A stretch of DNA of 64,000 nucleotides from JAWXBK01 sp034439975 (GCA_034439975.1 JAWXBK010000032.1:1-64000), one strand, 5' to 3'. Counted from the first letter of the stretch, positions 34,676 through 44,241 are shown. Made by a program: numbers and translations. Notes: a model not told the origin generated them from the sequence alone.

Positions 34676-35635
34676 CTATTCGGCTTCGGCCAGGACCTCG
34701 GCGAACAAGGGCCGATCCACATTGCCGCCGGAGAGGATGAGCGCGACGCGCTTGCCCTGCATGGCGGTCCGCTCCTGCAGTAACGCCGCAAGTGCGGCGG
34801 CACCCGCACCCTCCGCCACGTTATGCGTGTCGGTGAAGTAATGTCGCATGGCGGCGCGGATCTCCGATTCGGATACGCGAACGATGCGCGCTGCGCCGCG
34901 CCAGATGACCGCGAGCGCGGCCTCGTCGGGTACGCGGCAGGCCATGCCATCGGCGATCGTGTCGGCGCTGTTGGTCGAGACCGGGCGCTTCGCCTCGAAC
35001 GACAGCGCATAAGAGGGCGCTGTGTCGGCTACGACACCGACGATTTTGGTCTTGAGGCCGAGTGCGTCGCGTGCCGCGATCACGCCGGAAATACCGGATC
35101 CGAGTCCGATCGGCACATAGACCGTGTCGATATCCGCCACCGCGCGGAACAGTTCGAGCGCATAGGTCGAGACGCCGGCCACTAGCCAGGGATGGAACGA
35201 GCGCAGGGCAAAGAGCTTGCGCTCTTCCGCGAGCCCCATCGCATATTCGTAAGCGGCCTGGAAATCATGACCGTGTTCGATCAGCTCACCGCCGAATGCG
35301 CGCATTGCGGCGTTTTTCTCGACGCTGTTGCCATGCGGCACGACGAGCGTCGCCGAAAGCCCGGCGCGCCGCGCCCCGAAGGCTATCGACTGTCCGTGAT
35401 TGCCGCGGGTCGCGGTGATAACGCCCTTGATGTCGGGGCGGTCCTTTTTGAGCCTTTCCATGTACACGATGCCGCCGCGCACCTTGAAGGCACCGATAGG
35501 CGTGTGGTTCTCGTGCTTGACCCACACCTCGGCACCGCTGCGCACGGAGAGCAGAGGCCAGCGATGGGCCGGCGTTGCCGGCATGACCGGGTACAGCGCT
35601 TCCGCGGCGGCTTCGATTTCGGCAAGGCTCAACAT
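34676..35635 (-). CDS. PLP-dependent threonine/serine dehydratase-like enzyme
   Basis: The 319-residue fold-type II enzyme has the PLP lysine K51 in PIGAFKVRGG, the substrate loop TATRGNHGQS, the phosphate-binding region PIGLGSGISGV and the tail ILSGGNVD. It lacks the regulatory C-terminal domain of biosynthetic IlvA, so a catabolic threonine/serine dehydratase or a related ammonia-lyase (for example hydroxyaspartate dehydratase) is likely. It is divergent from the crotonase gene, with 61 bp between them. Confidence 0.88.
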   Translation of the reverse strand: MLSLAEIEAAAEALYPVMPATPAHRWPLLSVRSGAEVWVKHENHTPIGAFKVRGGIVYMERLKKDRPDIKGVITATRGNHGQSIAFGARRAGLSATLVVPHGNSVEKNAAMRAFGGELIEHGHDFQAAYEYAMGLAEERKLFALRSFHPWLVAGVSTYALELFRAVADIDTVYVPIGLGSGISGVIAARDALGLKTKIVGVVADTAPSYALSFEAKRPVSTNSADTIADGMACRVPDEAALAVIWRGAARIVRVSESEIRAAMRHYFTDTHNVAEGAGAAALAALLQERTAMQGKRVALILSGGNVDRPLFAEVLAEAE

Positions 35636-35696
35636 GGCGATCTCCTGCGCGGCCGACTATGCTGGCCGGGTAGCAGCGAGGCAAGCCGAGGCGGGA

Positions 35697-36488
35697 ATGG
35701 CCGAACAGGTCCGGATAGAAAAAGAGGGCGCCTTCGGGTCCGTCGTTCTCAACCGTCCCGAAAAGCATAACGCGTTCGACGAAAGGCTGATGGACGGGGT
35801 GACCGACGCGTTTCGCGCGCTCGGCACCGACCCTGCCATCCGCGTGATTATCCTGCGCGCTGCCGGCAAAAGTTTTTCTGCCGGCGCCGATCTCACCTGG
35901 ATGCAACGCAGTGCGGATTACTCCGAAGCCGAGAACCGAACCGACGCGGAACGGCTCGCGACCATGTTACGGACTATCGACACCGTGCCGAAACCCGTCA
36001 TCGCGGCGGTGCAGGGGCCGGTCTATGGCGGCGGTCTCGGGCTGGTCGCGGCCTGCGATATCGCGATCGGTTCGGATGCCACATTATTCTCGATTTCCGA
36101 AGTGCGATTTGGCCTCATCCCGGCCGTCATCGGCCCCTATGTCGTGCGCGCGATCGGCATGCGTGCCGCACGGCGCTATGCGATTACAGCGGAACGGTTC
36201 GATGCGGCCACCGCCGAGCGGATCGGTCTGCTGCATGAGGTCGTGCCGCTCGCCGGGCTCCATGATCGTGTGACGGCGATCGCGAACCAGCTCTGCGAAA
36301 ACGCGCCAGGCGCGCAGGCCGAGGTGAAAGCCCTCCTGCGGGCGATCGAGGGGCGGCCGCTCGATCCGGCACTCGGCGCCGAGACCGCCGGCTGGATCGC
36401 GCGGGTGCGCGCCGGCGAAGAGGCGCGAGAGGGTATCGCGGCGTTCCTCGGCCGCCGCCGGGCGAGCTGGAATCCGGGCGATCGCTGA
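35697..36488 (+). CDS. Enoyl-CoA hydratase, LiuC-like (methylglutaconyl-CoA hydratase)
   Basis: The 263-residue crotonase from the ATG at 35697 has the oxyanion-hole segments SFSAGADL and GPVYGGGLGLVAACDIAIGS, and the block SEVRFGLIPAVIGPYVVRAI. The GGGLGL, SEVR and PAVI pattern is typical of bacterial LiuC; the first glutamate of mitochondrial enoyl-CoA hydratase is replaced by glycine (G115). LiuC acts in leucine breakdown, but no other liu genes are close, so the assignment is tentative. It overlaps DUF1489 by one base. Confidence 0.85.
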   Translation: MAEQVRIEKEGAFGSVVLNRPEKHNAFDERLMDGVTDAFRALGTDPAIRVIILRAAGKSFSAGADLTWMQRSADYSEAENRTDAERLATMLRTIDTVPKPVIAAVQGPVYGGGLGLVAACDIAIGSDATLFSISEVRFGLIPAVIGPYVVRAIGMRAARRYAITAERFDAATAERIGLLHEVVPLAGLHDRVTAIANQLCENAPGAQAEVKALLRAIEGRPLDPALGAETAGWIARVRAGEEAREGIAAFLGRRRASWNPGDR

Positions 36489-36922
36489 TGGCGGTGCATC
36501 TGCTCAAGCTCTGCGTCGGCGTCGAGACGGTTCAGGATCTGCGCGACTGGCACAAGGAGAAGCTGGCCAAGCGCAAGCGCCTGAAACCGCCACGGCTGTG
36601 GCATGTGACGCGGACCATGCCGAAGCGGCGCGACGAAATCCTCAAAGGGAAGGGCTCGCTCTACTGGGTCATCAAAGGCTTCGTGCAGGTGCGCCAGCCG
36701 ATCGTGACCCTCGATGCGATGACCGACCGTGAGGGCCTCGCCTGTTGTCGTATAGGGCTTGCCGAGCGGCTGATCCTGGTGACGCTGCATCCGCACCGGC
36801 CCTTCCAGGGTTGGCGCTACCTCGAGGCCGACGATGCGCCGGCGGACCTGCCCTCCGGCGCCCGGCATGACGAGCTGCCGGCGGCCTTGCTCAAGGATCT
36901 CCGCGACCTGGGCCTTGCCTGA
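36488..36922 (+). CDS. DUF1489 family protein
   Basis: The 144-residue protein starts at 36488 (TGATG with the crotonase stop), reading MAVHLLKLCVGVETVQDLRD. Conserved stretches are LWHVTRTMPKRRDEILKGKG, SLYWVIKGFVQVRQPI and LVTLHPHRPFQGWRYLEADD, characteristic of DUF1489, a family largely confined to alphaproteobacteria. No function is known. A 14-bp palindrome (GATCGGGCCCGATC, 36921-36934) overlaps its stop codon. Confidence 0.88.
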   Translation: MAVHLLKLCVGVETVQDLRDWHKEKLAKRKRLKPPRLWHVTRTMPKRRDEILKGKGSLYWVIKGFVQVRQPIVTLDAMTDREGLACCRIGLAERLILVTLHPHRPFQGWRYLEADDAPADLPSGARHDELPAALLKDLRDLGLA

Positions 36923-37014
36923 TCGGGCCCGATCCGGCTATCCGTCGCCCCCTTGAGCGCCCTCGGCGCGAGCCGGTAATGTCCGGCTCTCTCCGGTCGG
37001 GAAGGGTCTCGTTT

Positions 37015-39435
37015 ATGAAATCGCATGCGCGCGTGGTGGTCATCGGCGGCGGAATCTGTGGCTGCAGCCTGCTCTATCATCTGACCAAGCTGGGCTGGAA
37101 GGATGTCGTCCTGATCGAGAAGGCCGAGCTGACCGCGGGCTCGACCTGGCATGCGGCCGGCAATACGCCGCAATACGACACCAGCCTCAACATGATGCGG
37201 ATGATCAAATACTCGACCGAGCTCTATGACCGGCTCGAGGCCGAGACCGAGCAGCCGACTGGTTTCGAGAAATGCGGATCGATCCGGACCACGATCCTTC
37301 AGGACCGCGTCTACCAGTTCAAGCAGCTCGAGGCGCAGGCGAAACATGCCGGCACCGAATTCCACATCATCGGCCCGAACGAGATCCGGGATATCTTTCC
37401 GTTCATCAATCTCGACGGGATCATCTGCGCCGCCTGGACGCCGCAGGACGGTTATACCGATCCGGCGAGCACGACGCATGCGCTGGCCAAGGGCGCACGC
37501 ATGGGCGGGGCGGAGATCTATCGCCACACATGCGTCACCGGCGTGAAGCGGTTGCCGAGCGGCGAATGGGAAGTCGCGACCGACAAGGGCACCATCACAT
37601 GCGAGCATGTCGTGAACGCGGCCGGTACCTGGGCGCGCGATCTCGGCCTCCTCACTGGGATTTCGCTGCCGATCGTCTCGATGGAGCATCAGTATCTGGT
37701 GACCGACGAGATCGACGAGGTGAAACAATGGGGCAAGAAGTTCCCGTTGCTGCGCGATCCGGATGCGTCGTTCTATCTGCGGCGCGAGAAGATGGGCATG
37801 ATCTTCGGGCCCTATGAACGCGAGGGCGCGATCTTCGGCGCCTATGGCATCCCGAAGGAATTCGGCGCCGATCTGCTGCCACCCGATACCGATCGCATCG
37901 ACTATGTCGTCGAGATGGCCTGCGCGCGCGTGCCCTGCCTCGCGACGACCGGCATCAAGCAGATCGTCAACGGTCCGATCCCGCATGCACCCGATGGCGG
38001 GCCGCTGATCGGTCCGGTCGCCGGCCATCCGAAATACTGGGCGCTGAACGGTTTTTCGGTGGGCATCAGCCAGGCCGGCGGTGCCGGCAAGTATCTCGCC
38101 GAATGGATCGTCGACGGTGAGGCGTCGATCGAGATGTTCGAATTCGATCCGCGGCGCTTCGGCACCTATGCCGGCATCGAGTACACGATCGAGAAATCGA
38201 AAGAGGTGTACGCGATGATGTATGCCGTTTCCTATCCGGGCGAGGAGCGCCCGGCGGGACGGCCGGCGAAGACCACGCCGATCTACGAGCGCTTGAAGGC
38301 GCAGGGCGCGTTTTTCGAGCAGCGGTATGGCTGGGAGCGCGCGGCCTGGTTCGCGCCTTCCGGCGAAAAGGCCGAGGCCGAGCTCACTTTCAAACGCCCG
38401 AACTGGTTCAAGTACGTCGCCGACGAGGTGAAGGCGGTGCGCGAGCGGGTCGGCGTCCTCGATCTTTCGGGGTTCTCCAAGTTCGAGATCTCGGGCCCCG
38501 GCGCCGAGGCGTTTCTCGACCGCGTCTGCGCCAACCGGCCGCCGCGCAAGATCGGCGGCATCGTCCTGACGCAGATGTTGACCAAGAAGGGACGCATCGA
38601 GTCCGAGGCGACGATCTGCCGGCTCGCCGACGATTGCTTTTATCTGCTGAGTGCCGCGGTCGCACAGACGCATGACAAGGACTGGCTCGAGAAGCACATG
38701 CCGAAAGACGGTAGCGTGCAGCTCGTCGACATCACCGGCGGCTGGGGTGTGCTGGTCGTGGCGGGACCGAAATCGCGCGAACTCCTGTCGAAGCTGACGC
38801 ATGAGGATCTCTCGAACGAGGGCTTCCCCTGGCTGAGTGCGAAAGAAATCGAGATCGCCGGCATTCCCGTGCGCGCGATGCGCGTGAACTATGTCGGCGA
38901 GCTCGGCTGGGAGCTGCATCACGAGATGACATTCCAGCGCACACTCTATGACCGGATCATGGCGGCGGGCGCCGATCTCGACGTCGCTAATTTCGGGACG
39001 GCGGCGATGAACTCGATGCGGCTCGAGAAGGCCTATCGCGCCTGGGGCAGCGACATGAATACCGAGGTGACGCCGATCGAGGCGGGGCTCGACCGACTGG
39101 TCAAGCGGAAGGACCGCGACTTCAACGGCAAGGCGGCGATCGAGGCGCAACTCAAGGACGGTATTCGCTGGCGCTGCGTCTTGATGAAGGTCGATTCACC
39201 GGATATGGACGCGCCCACCAATGCGCCGATCTATGAAGGCAACAAGGTAATCGGCATCATTTCGTCCGGCGGATACGGCCACACGGTCGGTTCGAGCCTC
39301 GCGCTTGGCTATCTGCCACTCGACAAGACGAACGAGGGTGCGACGGTGGAAGTCGATGTGTATGGCGAGCGACGCAAGGCGGTCGTCGTGCCGGAAGCGA
39401 TCTACGATCTGGACAATCAGCGCCCGCGGATGTGA
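37015..39435 (+). CDS. Dimethylglycine/sarcosine dehydrogenase-type FAD oxidoreductase with aminomethyltransferase domain
   Basis: The 806-residue protein starts MKSHARVVVIGGGICGCSLL (FAD Rossmann GGGICG). TAGSTWHAAG follows; the histidine (H46) is the covalent 8-alpha-FAD attachment site in DMGDH and sarcosine dehydrogenase. The oxidase domain runs to about 400, followed by GcvT-like folate domains (VLDLSGFSKFEISGPGAEAF, VNYVGELGWELHHEM). It should demethylate a methylated glycine and pass the C1 unit to tetrahydrofolate. I use the ATG at 37015 rather than one at 36979. It overlaps the convergent monooxygenase gene by 19 bp. Confidence 0.9.
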   Translation: MKSHARVVVIGGGICGCSLLYHLTKLGWKDVVLIEKAELTAGSTWHAAGNTPQYDTSLNMMRMIKYSTELYDRLEAETEQPTGFEKCGSIRTTILQDRVYQFKQLEAQAKHAGTEFHIIGPNEIRDIFPFINLDGIICAAWTPQDGYTDPASTTHALAKGARMGGAEIYRHTCVTGVKRLPSGEWEVATDKGTITCEHVVNAAGTWARDLGLLTGISLPIVSMEHQYLVTDEIDEVKQWGKKFPLLRDPDASFYLRREKMGMIFGPYEREGAIFGAYGIPKEFGADLLPPDTDRIDYVVEMACARVPCLATTGIKQIVNGPIPHAPDGGPLIGPVAGHPKYWALNGFSVGISQAGGAGKYLAEWIVDGEASIEMFEFDPRRFGTYAGIEYTIEKSKEVYAMMYAVSYPGEERPAGRPAKTTPIYERLKAQGAFFEQRYGWERAAWFAPSGEKAEAELTFKRPNWFKYVADEVKAVRERVGVLDLSGFSKFEISGPGAEAFLDRVCANRPPRKIGGIVLTQMLTKKGRIESEATICRLADDCFYLLSAAVAQTHDKDWLEKHMPKDGSVQLVDITGGWGVLVVAGPKSRELLSKLTHEDLSNEGFPWLSAKEIEIAGIPVRAMRVNYVGELGWELHHEMTFQRTLYDRIMAAGADLDVANFGTAAMNSMRLEKAYRAWGSDMNTEVTPIEAGLDRLVKRKDRDFNGKAAIEAQLKDGIRWRCVLMKVDSPDMDAPTNAPIYEGNKVIGIISSGGYGHTVGSSLALGYLPLDKTNEGATVEVDVYGERRKAVVVPEAIYDLDNQRPRM

Positions 39436-40418
39436 TCGGCGGCGGCCAGTGCCGTTTCGGCTTCGGTCACCAGTCGCCGGACCAGATCGCCCGCTGGGAG
39501 AATGTCGCGGACCAGGCCGGCCGACTGGCCCGCATAGTGGCAGGCCGCTTCGAGATCGCCGGTCGCGCCGGGTTTGGGCGTGTCGTCGCTGTAGCGTTTG
39601 AGAATCGTGCCATTGGGCTGATGGACAACCGGCTCGCCTTCACCGGGGCGCTGTCCCGAGGCTGGCGATCCGGCTTTCTCCCATTGATCGTAGGTCGAGT
39701 TGCGGATGACGCGGTGCGGTGCGTTCGGCCACTCGAGATCGAACAGTTCGGTATAGACCGTGTCGGTTTCGCGCGCCGCGACCAGACGGCGTTTGTAATC
39801 GTCGTCGGCATCGGCTTCCGCCGTCGCGAGGAAGCGTGTCCCGATCCATGCGCCGGCGGCACCGAGTGCAAAAGCCGCCGCAATGCCGCGTCCGTCGGCA
39901 ATACCGCCGGCGGCGATGACCGGCACTGGGGCGACAGCATCGACGACCGCGGGCACAAGCACCATCGTGCCGACCTTGCTCCAGACATGGCCACCGGCCT
40001 CAACGCCCTGGGCGACAATTATGTCGGCGCCGAGATCGGCCGCGCGTTTCGCTTCGTCGGCCGAGCCGACCGTCACCATCGATTTGGCGCCGGCCTTTCG
40101 AATGGCGGGCAGATAGGCGCCGGGGTTGCCCCAAAACAAGGAGACAACCGGCACACCTTCGCCGAGCGCGATCGAGAGCCGCTCCTGTTGATCCCATTCC
40201 ATCGCGAGATTGATGGCGAACGGGCCGGGCGCGGCGGTTTGAAAGTCGCGGATCGTCTGCCGCAGCGCATCCGGCGCATGCCAGGAGGCGCCGAACATCG
40301 GGAACGCGCCGGCCTTTGCGACAGCGACCGCTAACGGGAGCGACACCGCACCGCCCATTGGTGCCAGCAGGATCGGATGATCGACGCCGACGAGGCGCGT
40401 GAATGCGGTCTGCAGCAT
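39417..40418 (-). CDS. Nitronate monooxygenase-like FMN protein
   Basis: The 333-residue TIM-barrel flavoprotein from the ATG at 40418 starts MLQTAFTRLVGVDHPILLAP. It contains VVAQGVEAGGHVWS, PVPVIAAGGIADGRGIAAAF and LGAAGAWIGTRFLATAEADA, the phosphate-binding blocks of the NMO/2-nitropropane dioxygenase family, whose members also include enoyl-ACP reductases FabK. The 68 codons upstream in frame lie inside the aldo/keto reductase gene and are not part of it. It is the last gene of the minus-strand cluster; its start shares one base with the upstream stop. Confidence 0.86.
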   Translation of the reverse strand: MLQTAFTRLVGVDHPILLAPMGGAVSLPLAVAVAKAGAFPMFGASWHAPDALRQTIRDFQTAAPGPFAINLAMEWDQQERLSIALGEGVPVVSLFWGNPGAYLPAIRKAGAKSMVTVGSADEAKRAADLGADIIVAQGVEAGGHVWSKVGTMVLVPAVVDAVAPVPVIAAGGIADGRGIAAAFALGAAGAWIGTRFLATAEADADDDYKRRLVAARETDTVYTELFDLEWPNAPHRVIRNSTYDQWEKAGSPASGQRPGEGEPVVHQPNGTILKRYSDDTPKPGATGDLEAACHYAGQSAGLVRDILPAGDLVRRLVTEAETALAAADHIRGR

Positions 40419-41260
40419 CAGGCAACCGACAAACGTGTTGCCTTTTTCGGCGGCGGGAAGTCTCGATCGAGCGTGGCGAGATCGTCCGGTGTCAGTTTGA
40501 TTTCGACAGCGGCGAGGTTCTCGTCGACTCGCTCGGGCTTCGACGTTTTCGGAATTACGACGACATCGGGATGGCGCAACAGCCAGGCCAGTGCGATCTG
40601 CGCCGGGGTCGTGCCATGACACTTCCCGACTTCAACGAGTGCCTTCTTGCCCTTCAAATCGCCCTGGAAGAGGGGGCTATAGGCCATCAGCGGCACGGCG
40701 ATCTTGCGGCAGAGCGGCATCAGGTCGAACTCGAGGCCGCGTTCTTCGAGATTATAGAGCACCTGGTTTGCGACGCAGTTGTCGCCATTCGAAATCGCGC
40801 CGAGTTCTTCCATATCCTCGACGCCGAGATTGCTTACGCCCCAGCTTCGGATTTTGCCGGCGGTGCGTAGCGCCTCGAACCCCTCGACGGTTTCCTTGAG
40901 CGGTACGCCGCCGCGCCAATGCAGCAGATAGACATCGAGCCGATCCGTGCGAAGGCGCTTCAGGCTGTTCTCGCAGGACTTCTTCATGGCCTCGCGGCCG
41001 GCATTGTGCGGATAAACCTTGGAGACGATGAAGATGTCATCGCGCCGGCCTGCGATCGCTTCGCCGACGACTTCCTCGGCACCGCCTTCGCCATACATCT
41101 CCGCCGTATCGATCAGCGTAATGCCGCGTTCCAAGCCATGGCGCAGCACGGCGACCTCGTCCTTGCGCGAGGCCGGGCGCTCGCCCATGCGCCAGGTGCC
41201 GAGGCCGAAAACCGGCATCTTCTGTCCGGATTTGAGTTTGACGGTGCGCATCGGCATCAC
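40418..41260 (-). CDS. Aldo/keto reductase
   Basis: The 280-residue (beta/alpha)8 NADPH-dependent reductase has the catalytic tetrad D51 and Y56 (LIDTAEMYGEGG), K81 (IVSKVYPHN) and H114 (LLHWRGG). The NADP-binding end reads VVVIPKTSKPERVDEN. Close relatives include YeaE/2,5-diketo-gluconate reductase-like enzymes; the substrate is unknown. It overlaps the amidohydrolase stop by 4 bp and abuts the next gene, so it belongs to the same operon. Confidence 0.9.
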   Translation of the reverse strand: MMPMRTVKLKSGQKMPVFGLGTWRMGERPASRKDEVAVLRHGLERGITLIDTAEMYGEGGAEEVVGEAIAGRRDDIFIVSKVYPHNAGREAMKKSCENSLKRLRTDRLDVYLLHWRGGVPLKETVEGFEALRTAGKIRSWGVSNLGVEDMEELGAISNGDNCVANQVLYNLEERGLEFDLMPLCRKIAVPLMAYSPLFQGDLKGKKALVEVGKCHGTTPAQIALAWLLRHPDVVVIPKTSKPERVDENLAAVEIKLTPDDLATLDRDFPPPKKATRLSVA

Positions 41261-42720
41261 TCTCCCTGCCAGGATTGGAACGCGTTCGGATAGACGACAT
41301 CCATCTTATCCGCATTGGAATGAAAGTCCGGGTAGTGGGCCCAGGCACCATCGGTCGAGGTCCGCACGCGCGCAAGCAGCTCCACTTCGTCCCAGGCGAG
41401 GATCGATCCATTCTCGATGCGTATCTGGCCGTTGACCATCACATGCTTGACGATCTCGCCGGTGCCACATTGCACCAGCGCCTTGATCGGATCGAGGAAT
41501 GGCCCGATCCGCAGCCGGCCGAAATCGACGATCACGATATCGGCCTTGGCACCTTTCGAAAGCCGGCCGAGATCGCTGCGGCCGAGCGCGTTGGCGCCGC
41601 CGAGCGTCGCCGCATTGAAGAAGTCTCGTGCCTTGGCGACCTCGTGATTGCTGTCGGCCAGTTTCGCCGCCAGCATCCCGCCCTGCATCTCCTGGATGAT
41701 GTCCTGCGGGTAGGAATCGGTGCCGAGTCCGACATTGATGCCGGCATCGAGGTAGCGCTGGAAGCTCTCGAGTTTCACGCCGCGGCGGGCGAACACCAGC
41801 GGACAATGTGCAACCGACGCGCCGCTCTCGGCCACCAGTTTGATGTCGTCGGTGAATGGATAGGCCGTCTGGCTGTGCCCGCCGGTATACATGCAATGGC
41901 CGAGGATCACCTGCGGCCCCAGGATATCGAGATGCGCGAGATTGCCGATCGGCGTACGGCCGGTTTGCAGCACCGTATCCTGGAACTCGATCACCGATTC
42001 CGCCGCATGCAAGGTCATCGGCACCTTGAGCGTGTCTGCCGCCTTCTTGGCACGGCGCAATAACTCCGGCGTCGTGGTCCAGAACTCGTAGGGCACGAGG
42101 ATGGTGCGGATCAGCCCGTCGAAATCGCCATCATGCTCCTCGATGAATGCGATCGCGCGATCGAGCCCGGCTTCACCGGCCTTTTCGTCCCAATCGCGTT
42201 GCAGCCGTCCGGCCTGGTCGAAATAGTGATTGGCCGAACCGAATCCGGGTGTCGTGTAGACGCGGATTCCGAGTTCGGCCGCCAGCTTCGCGATGCCCAT
42301 CGGATCGTCGCCGAACTCGCCACCCATCTCGACGACGGTCGTGCTGCCGAAGCGGAGCAGGGAGGCCAGGCTGTAACGCAGCGAGGCATCGAGATCCTCG
42401 AAGGCGAACAGGTTTGGACCCTTGATGCCTTTCGACGGCCAATGATTGAGAAACCCGGAGCGGAACATGTCGCGACGGCCGCCATCGAGAATCATCCGAT
42501 CGCCAGCCTGCGAGCCGATATGAACATGCGCATTGATGAGGCCGGGGATGACGAGGTCGTTGCGCGCATCGATCCGACGGGCCACCGGTTCGTCATAGCG
42601 CGTTCCGACATAAACGATGCTGTCGCCTTCCACCACCACGATACCATTCTCGATGATGCGGTGTTTCTGTCCGTCGAAGGCAACGATCCAGCCGCCGTCG
42701 ATCGCAATCCGTTCCGGCAT
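41257..42720 (-). CDS. Amidohydrolase of the AtzA/TrzN-type metal-dependent superfamily
   Basis: The 487-residue enzyme has metal ligands H65 and H67 (NAHVHIG), later histidines in LHAAES and ILGHCMYTGGHS, and the aspartate in LGTDSYPQDI. The C-terminal composite domain ends KADIVIVDFGRLRIGPFLDP. Family members deaminate or dechlorinate heterocycles or hydrolyse imino bonds, acting on guanine, cytosine, triazines or hydantoin-like compounds. The substrate here is not evident. It lies between the FGGY kinase (3 bp gap) and the reductase (4 bp overlap). Confidence 0.88.
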   Translation of the reverse strand: MPERIAIDGGWIVAFDGQKHRIIENGIVVVEGDSIVYVGTRYDEPVARRIDARNDLVIPGLINAHVHIGSQAGDRMILDGGRRDMFRSGFLNHWPSKGIKGPNLFAFEDLDASLRYSLASLLRFGSTTVVEMGGEFGDDPMGIAKLAAELGIRVYTTPGFGSANHYFDQAGRLQRDWDEKAGEAGLDRAIAFIEEHDGDFDGLIRTILVPYEFWTTTPELLRRAKKAADTLKVPMTLHAAESVIEFQDTVLQTGRTPIGNLAHLDILGPQVILGHCMYTGGHSQTAYPFTDDIKLVAESGASVAHCPLVFARRGVKLESFQRYLDAGINVGLGTDSYPQDIIQEMQGGMLAAKLADSNHEVAKARDFFNAATLGGANALGRSDLGRLSKGAKADIVIVDFGRLRIGPFLDPIKALVQCGTGEIVKHVMVNGQIRIENGSILAWDEVELLARVRTSTDGAWAHYPDFHSNADKMDVVYPNAFQSWQGE

Positions 42721-42723
42721 TGT

Positions 42724-44241
42724 CTATCCCTTTGCAAACATGTCGTGGAGGCGGTGATTGATCGGCACCATGCGCTTCTGCACGTCGCGATAGATGTCGA
42801 ACATCTCGCGATAGAGCGCGTGGCGGGTCGGGTCGGGTGTGCTGGTATCGAGCAGGCGCACGCAGCGTTGGACGGCTTCCTCGTAAGAGGCGAAGGTGCC
42901 GACACCGACGCCCGCCACGAGGGCCGCGCCGAACGAGGCATCGCCATTTTCCGGCCGGCGGATTTCGACGTCGAGCACGTCGGCGACGATCTGCCGCCAG
43001 GTCGCGCTGCGCGCGCCGCCGCCGATGATGCGGAATTCGTCGAAGGTGAGGTTCTGATCCTTGGCCGCGGTCAGCAAATCGCACAGCGCATACGCGATGC
43101 CCTCATAGAGTGCGCGGGCGAAATGCTCCTTGCCGTGCTGCATCGTGAGGCCGACGAAATCGGCTTTCAGCTTCGGATCCCAATGCGGTCCGCGTTCGCC
43201 CTGCAGATAGGGATGAAAGATGAGTCCCATCGAGCCGGGTGCGACGCTGGCGGCCATTTCGTCCATGCGCGCGAAGGCGGCACTGCCGTCGCCGTCCGGT
43301 TCCATGAACATACGGTCGCGCAGCCAGCGATGCGCGGAGGCACAGGCATTCATACCGGTCGCGCAGAAATAATGGCCGGGCACGATATGCGGATAGCAGG
43401 AGATCGGCGGATGAACGGCCGGGCCTTCGGTCGTCAGAAACACCACGCCCGCCGTTGCGAGCTTGATCGCGCCCTGACCGGCCCTGGTCGCGCCGACGCC
43501 ATAGAGTTCCACCGTAGTGTCGTTTGAGCCGCAGGTGACGGGGGTGCCGGGCGCAAGCCCAGTTTCCCGCGCTGCTTCTTTCGTGACCGCGCCGACCACG
43601 GCGGAGGGCTCAACGACCGGCGGCAAGGTCGACATGTCCCAGTCGATCAGCGCGCAAATATCGGGCGACCAGTCGCGTGTCGTGTTGTCGCCCATCAGTG
43701 CGCCGATCACATCGCTATAGTCCGTGTGCCAGGCACCCGTGATGCGCCAGCGCAGCCAGTCCTTCGCGATGAAAAGCCGCTTGGTGCGTTTGATGGCGTC
43801 GGGCTCATGCGTTTTGAGCCATTTCAGCATTGCCAGCGCCCAGGTCGGATTGGCGCGGTTGAGCGAGCGGCGGATGATCATCTCGCCATGCTGTTCATGC
43901 AGCGCGCGGGCTTCGGCGACACTGCGTTGATCGGCCCATAGGATGGCGGGGCGAATGACGCGATCGTTCGCGTCGGTCAGCACGGGAATATGGGCGCCCG
44001 CACTGAAACCGATGCCAACGATGGAAGATGCATCGATCCCGGCATCGCGGATTGCCTGCGGCACGGCTTTGCAGAATGCGGCGTACCAGTCTTCGGGATT
44101 CTGTTCCGACCAGCCGGGATGTCGGATCTGTGTTTCGATCGGGTGCGACGCTTCGCCGGCCAGGCTGCCGTCGTTGCGAATGATCGTCGCCTTGAGATTG
44201 CTGGAGCCGAGATCGACCCCCATCAGATAGATGGCACTCAC
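42724..44241 (-). CDS. FGGY-family carbohydrate kinase (xylulokinase-like)
   Basis: The 505-residue kinase starts at the GTG at 44241, which overlaps the upstream TGA as GTGA, giving MSAIYLMGVDLGSSNLKATI. The ATPase-fold phosphate-1 motif is GVDLGSSNLK and the adenosine region includes RIIGGGARSATWRQIVADVL. The substrate-side motif ILWADQR is present. FGGY kinases phosphorylate sugars or polyols such as xylulose, glycerol or AI-2. Specificity cannot be read, and no sugar transporter or isomerase is nearby, which is unusual. It is 3 bp before the amidohydrolase. Confidence 0.88.
   Translation of the reverse strand: MSAIYLMGVDLGSSNLKATIIRNDGSLAGEASHPIETQIRHPGWSEQNPEDWYAAFCKAVPQAIRDAGIDASSIVGIGFSAGAHIPVLTDANDRVIRPAILWADQRSVAEARALHEQHGEMIIRRSLNRANPTWALAMLKWLKTHEPDAIKRTKRLFIAKDWLRWRITGAWHTDYSDVIGALMGDNTTRDWSPDICALIDWDMSTLPPVVEPSAVVGAVTKEAARETGLAPGTPVTCGSNDTTVELYGVGATRAGQGAIKLATAGVVFLTTEGPAVHPPISCYPHIVPGHYFCATGMNACASAHRWLRDRMFMEPDGDGSAAFARMDEMAASVAPGSMGLIFHPYLQGERGPHWDPKLKADFVGLTMQHGKEHFARALYEGIAYALCDLLTAAKDQNLTFDEFRIIGGGARSATWRQIVADVLDVEIRRPENGDASFGAALVAGVGVGTFASYEEAVQRCVRLLDTSTPDPTRHALYREMFDIYRDVQKRMVPINHRLHDMFAKG

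Noticed and set aside
36817..39150. 777-codon open frame antisense to the DMGDH-type gene
   Set aside because: Shadow frame; no recognisable domain, and the + strand gene has strong motifs.
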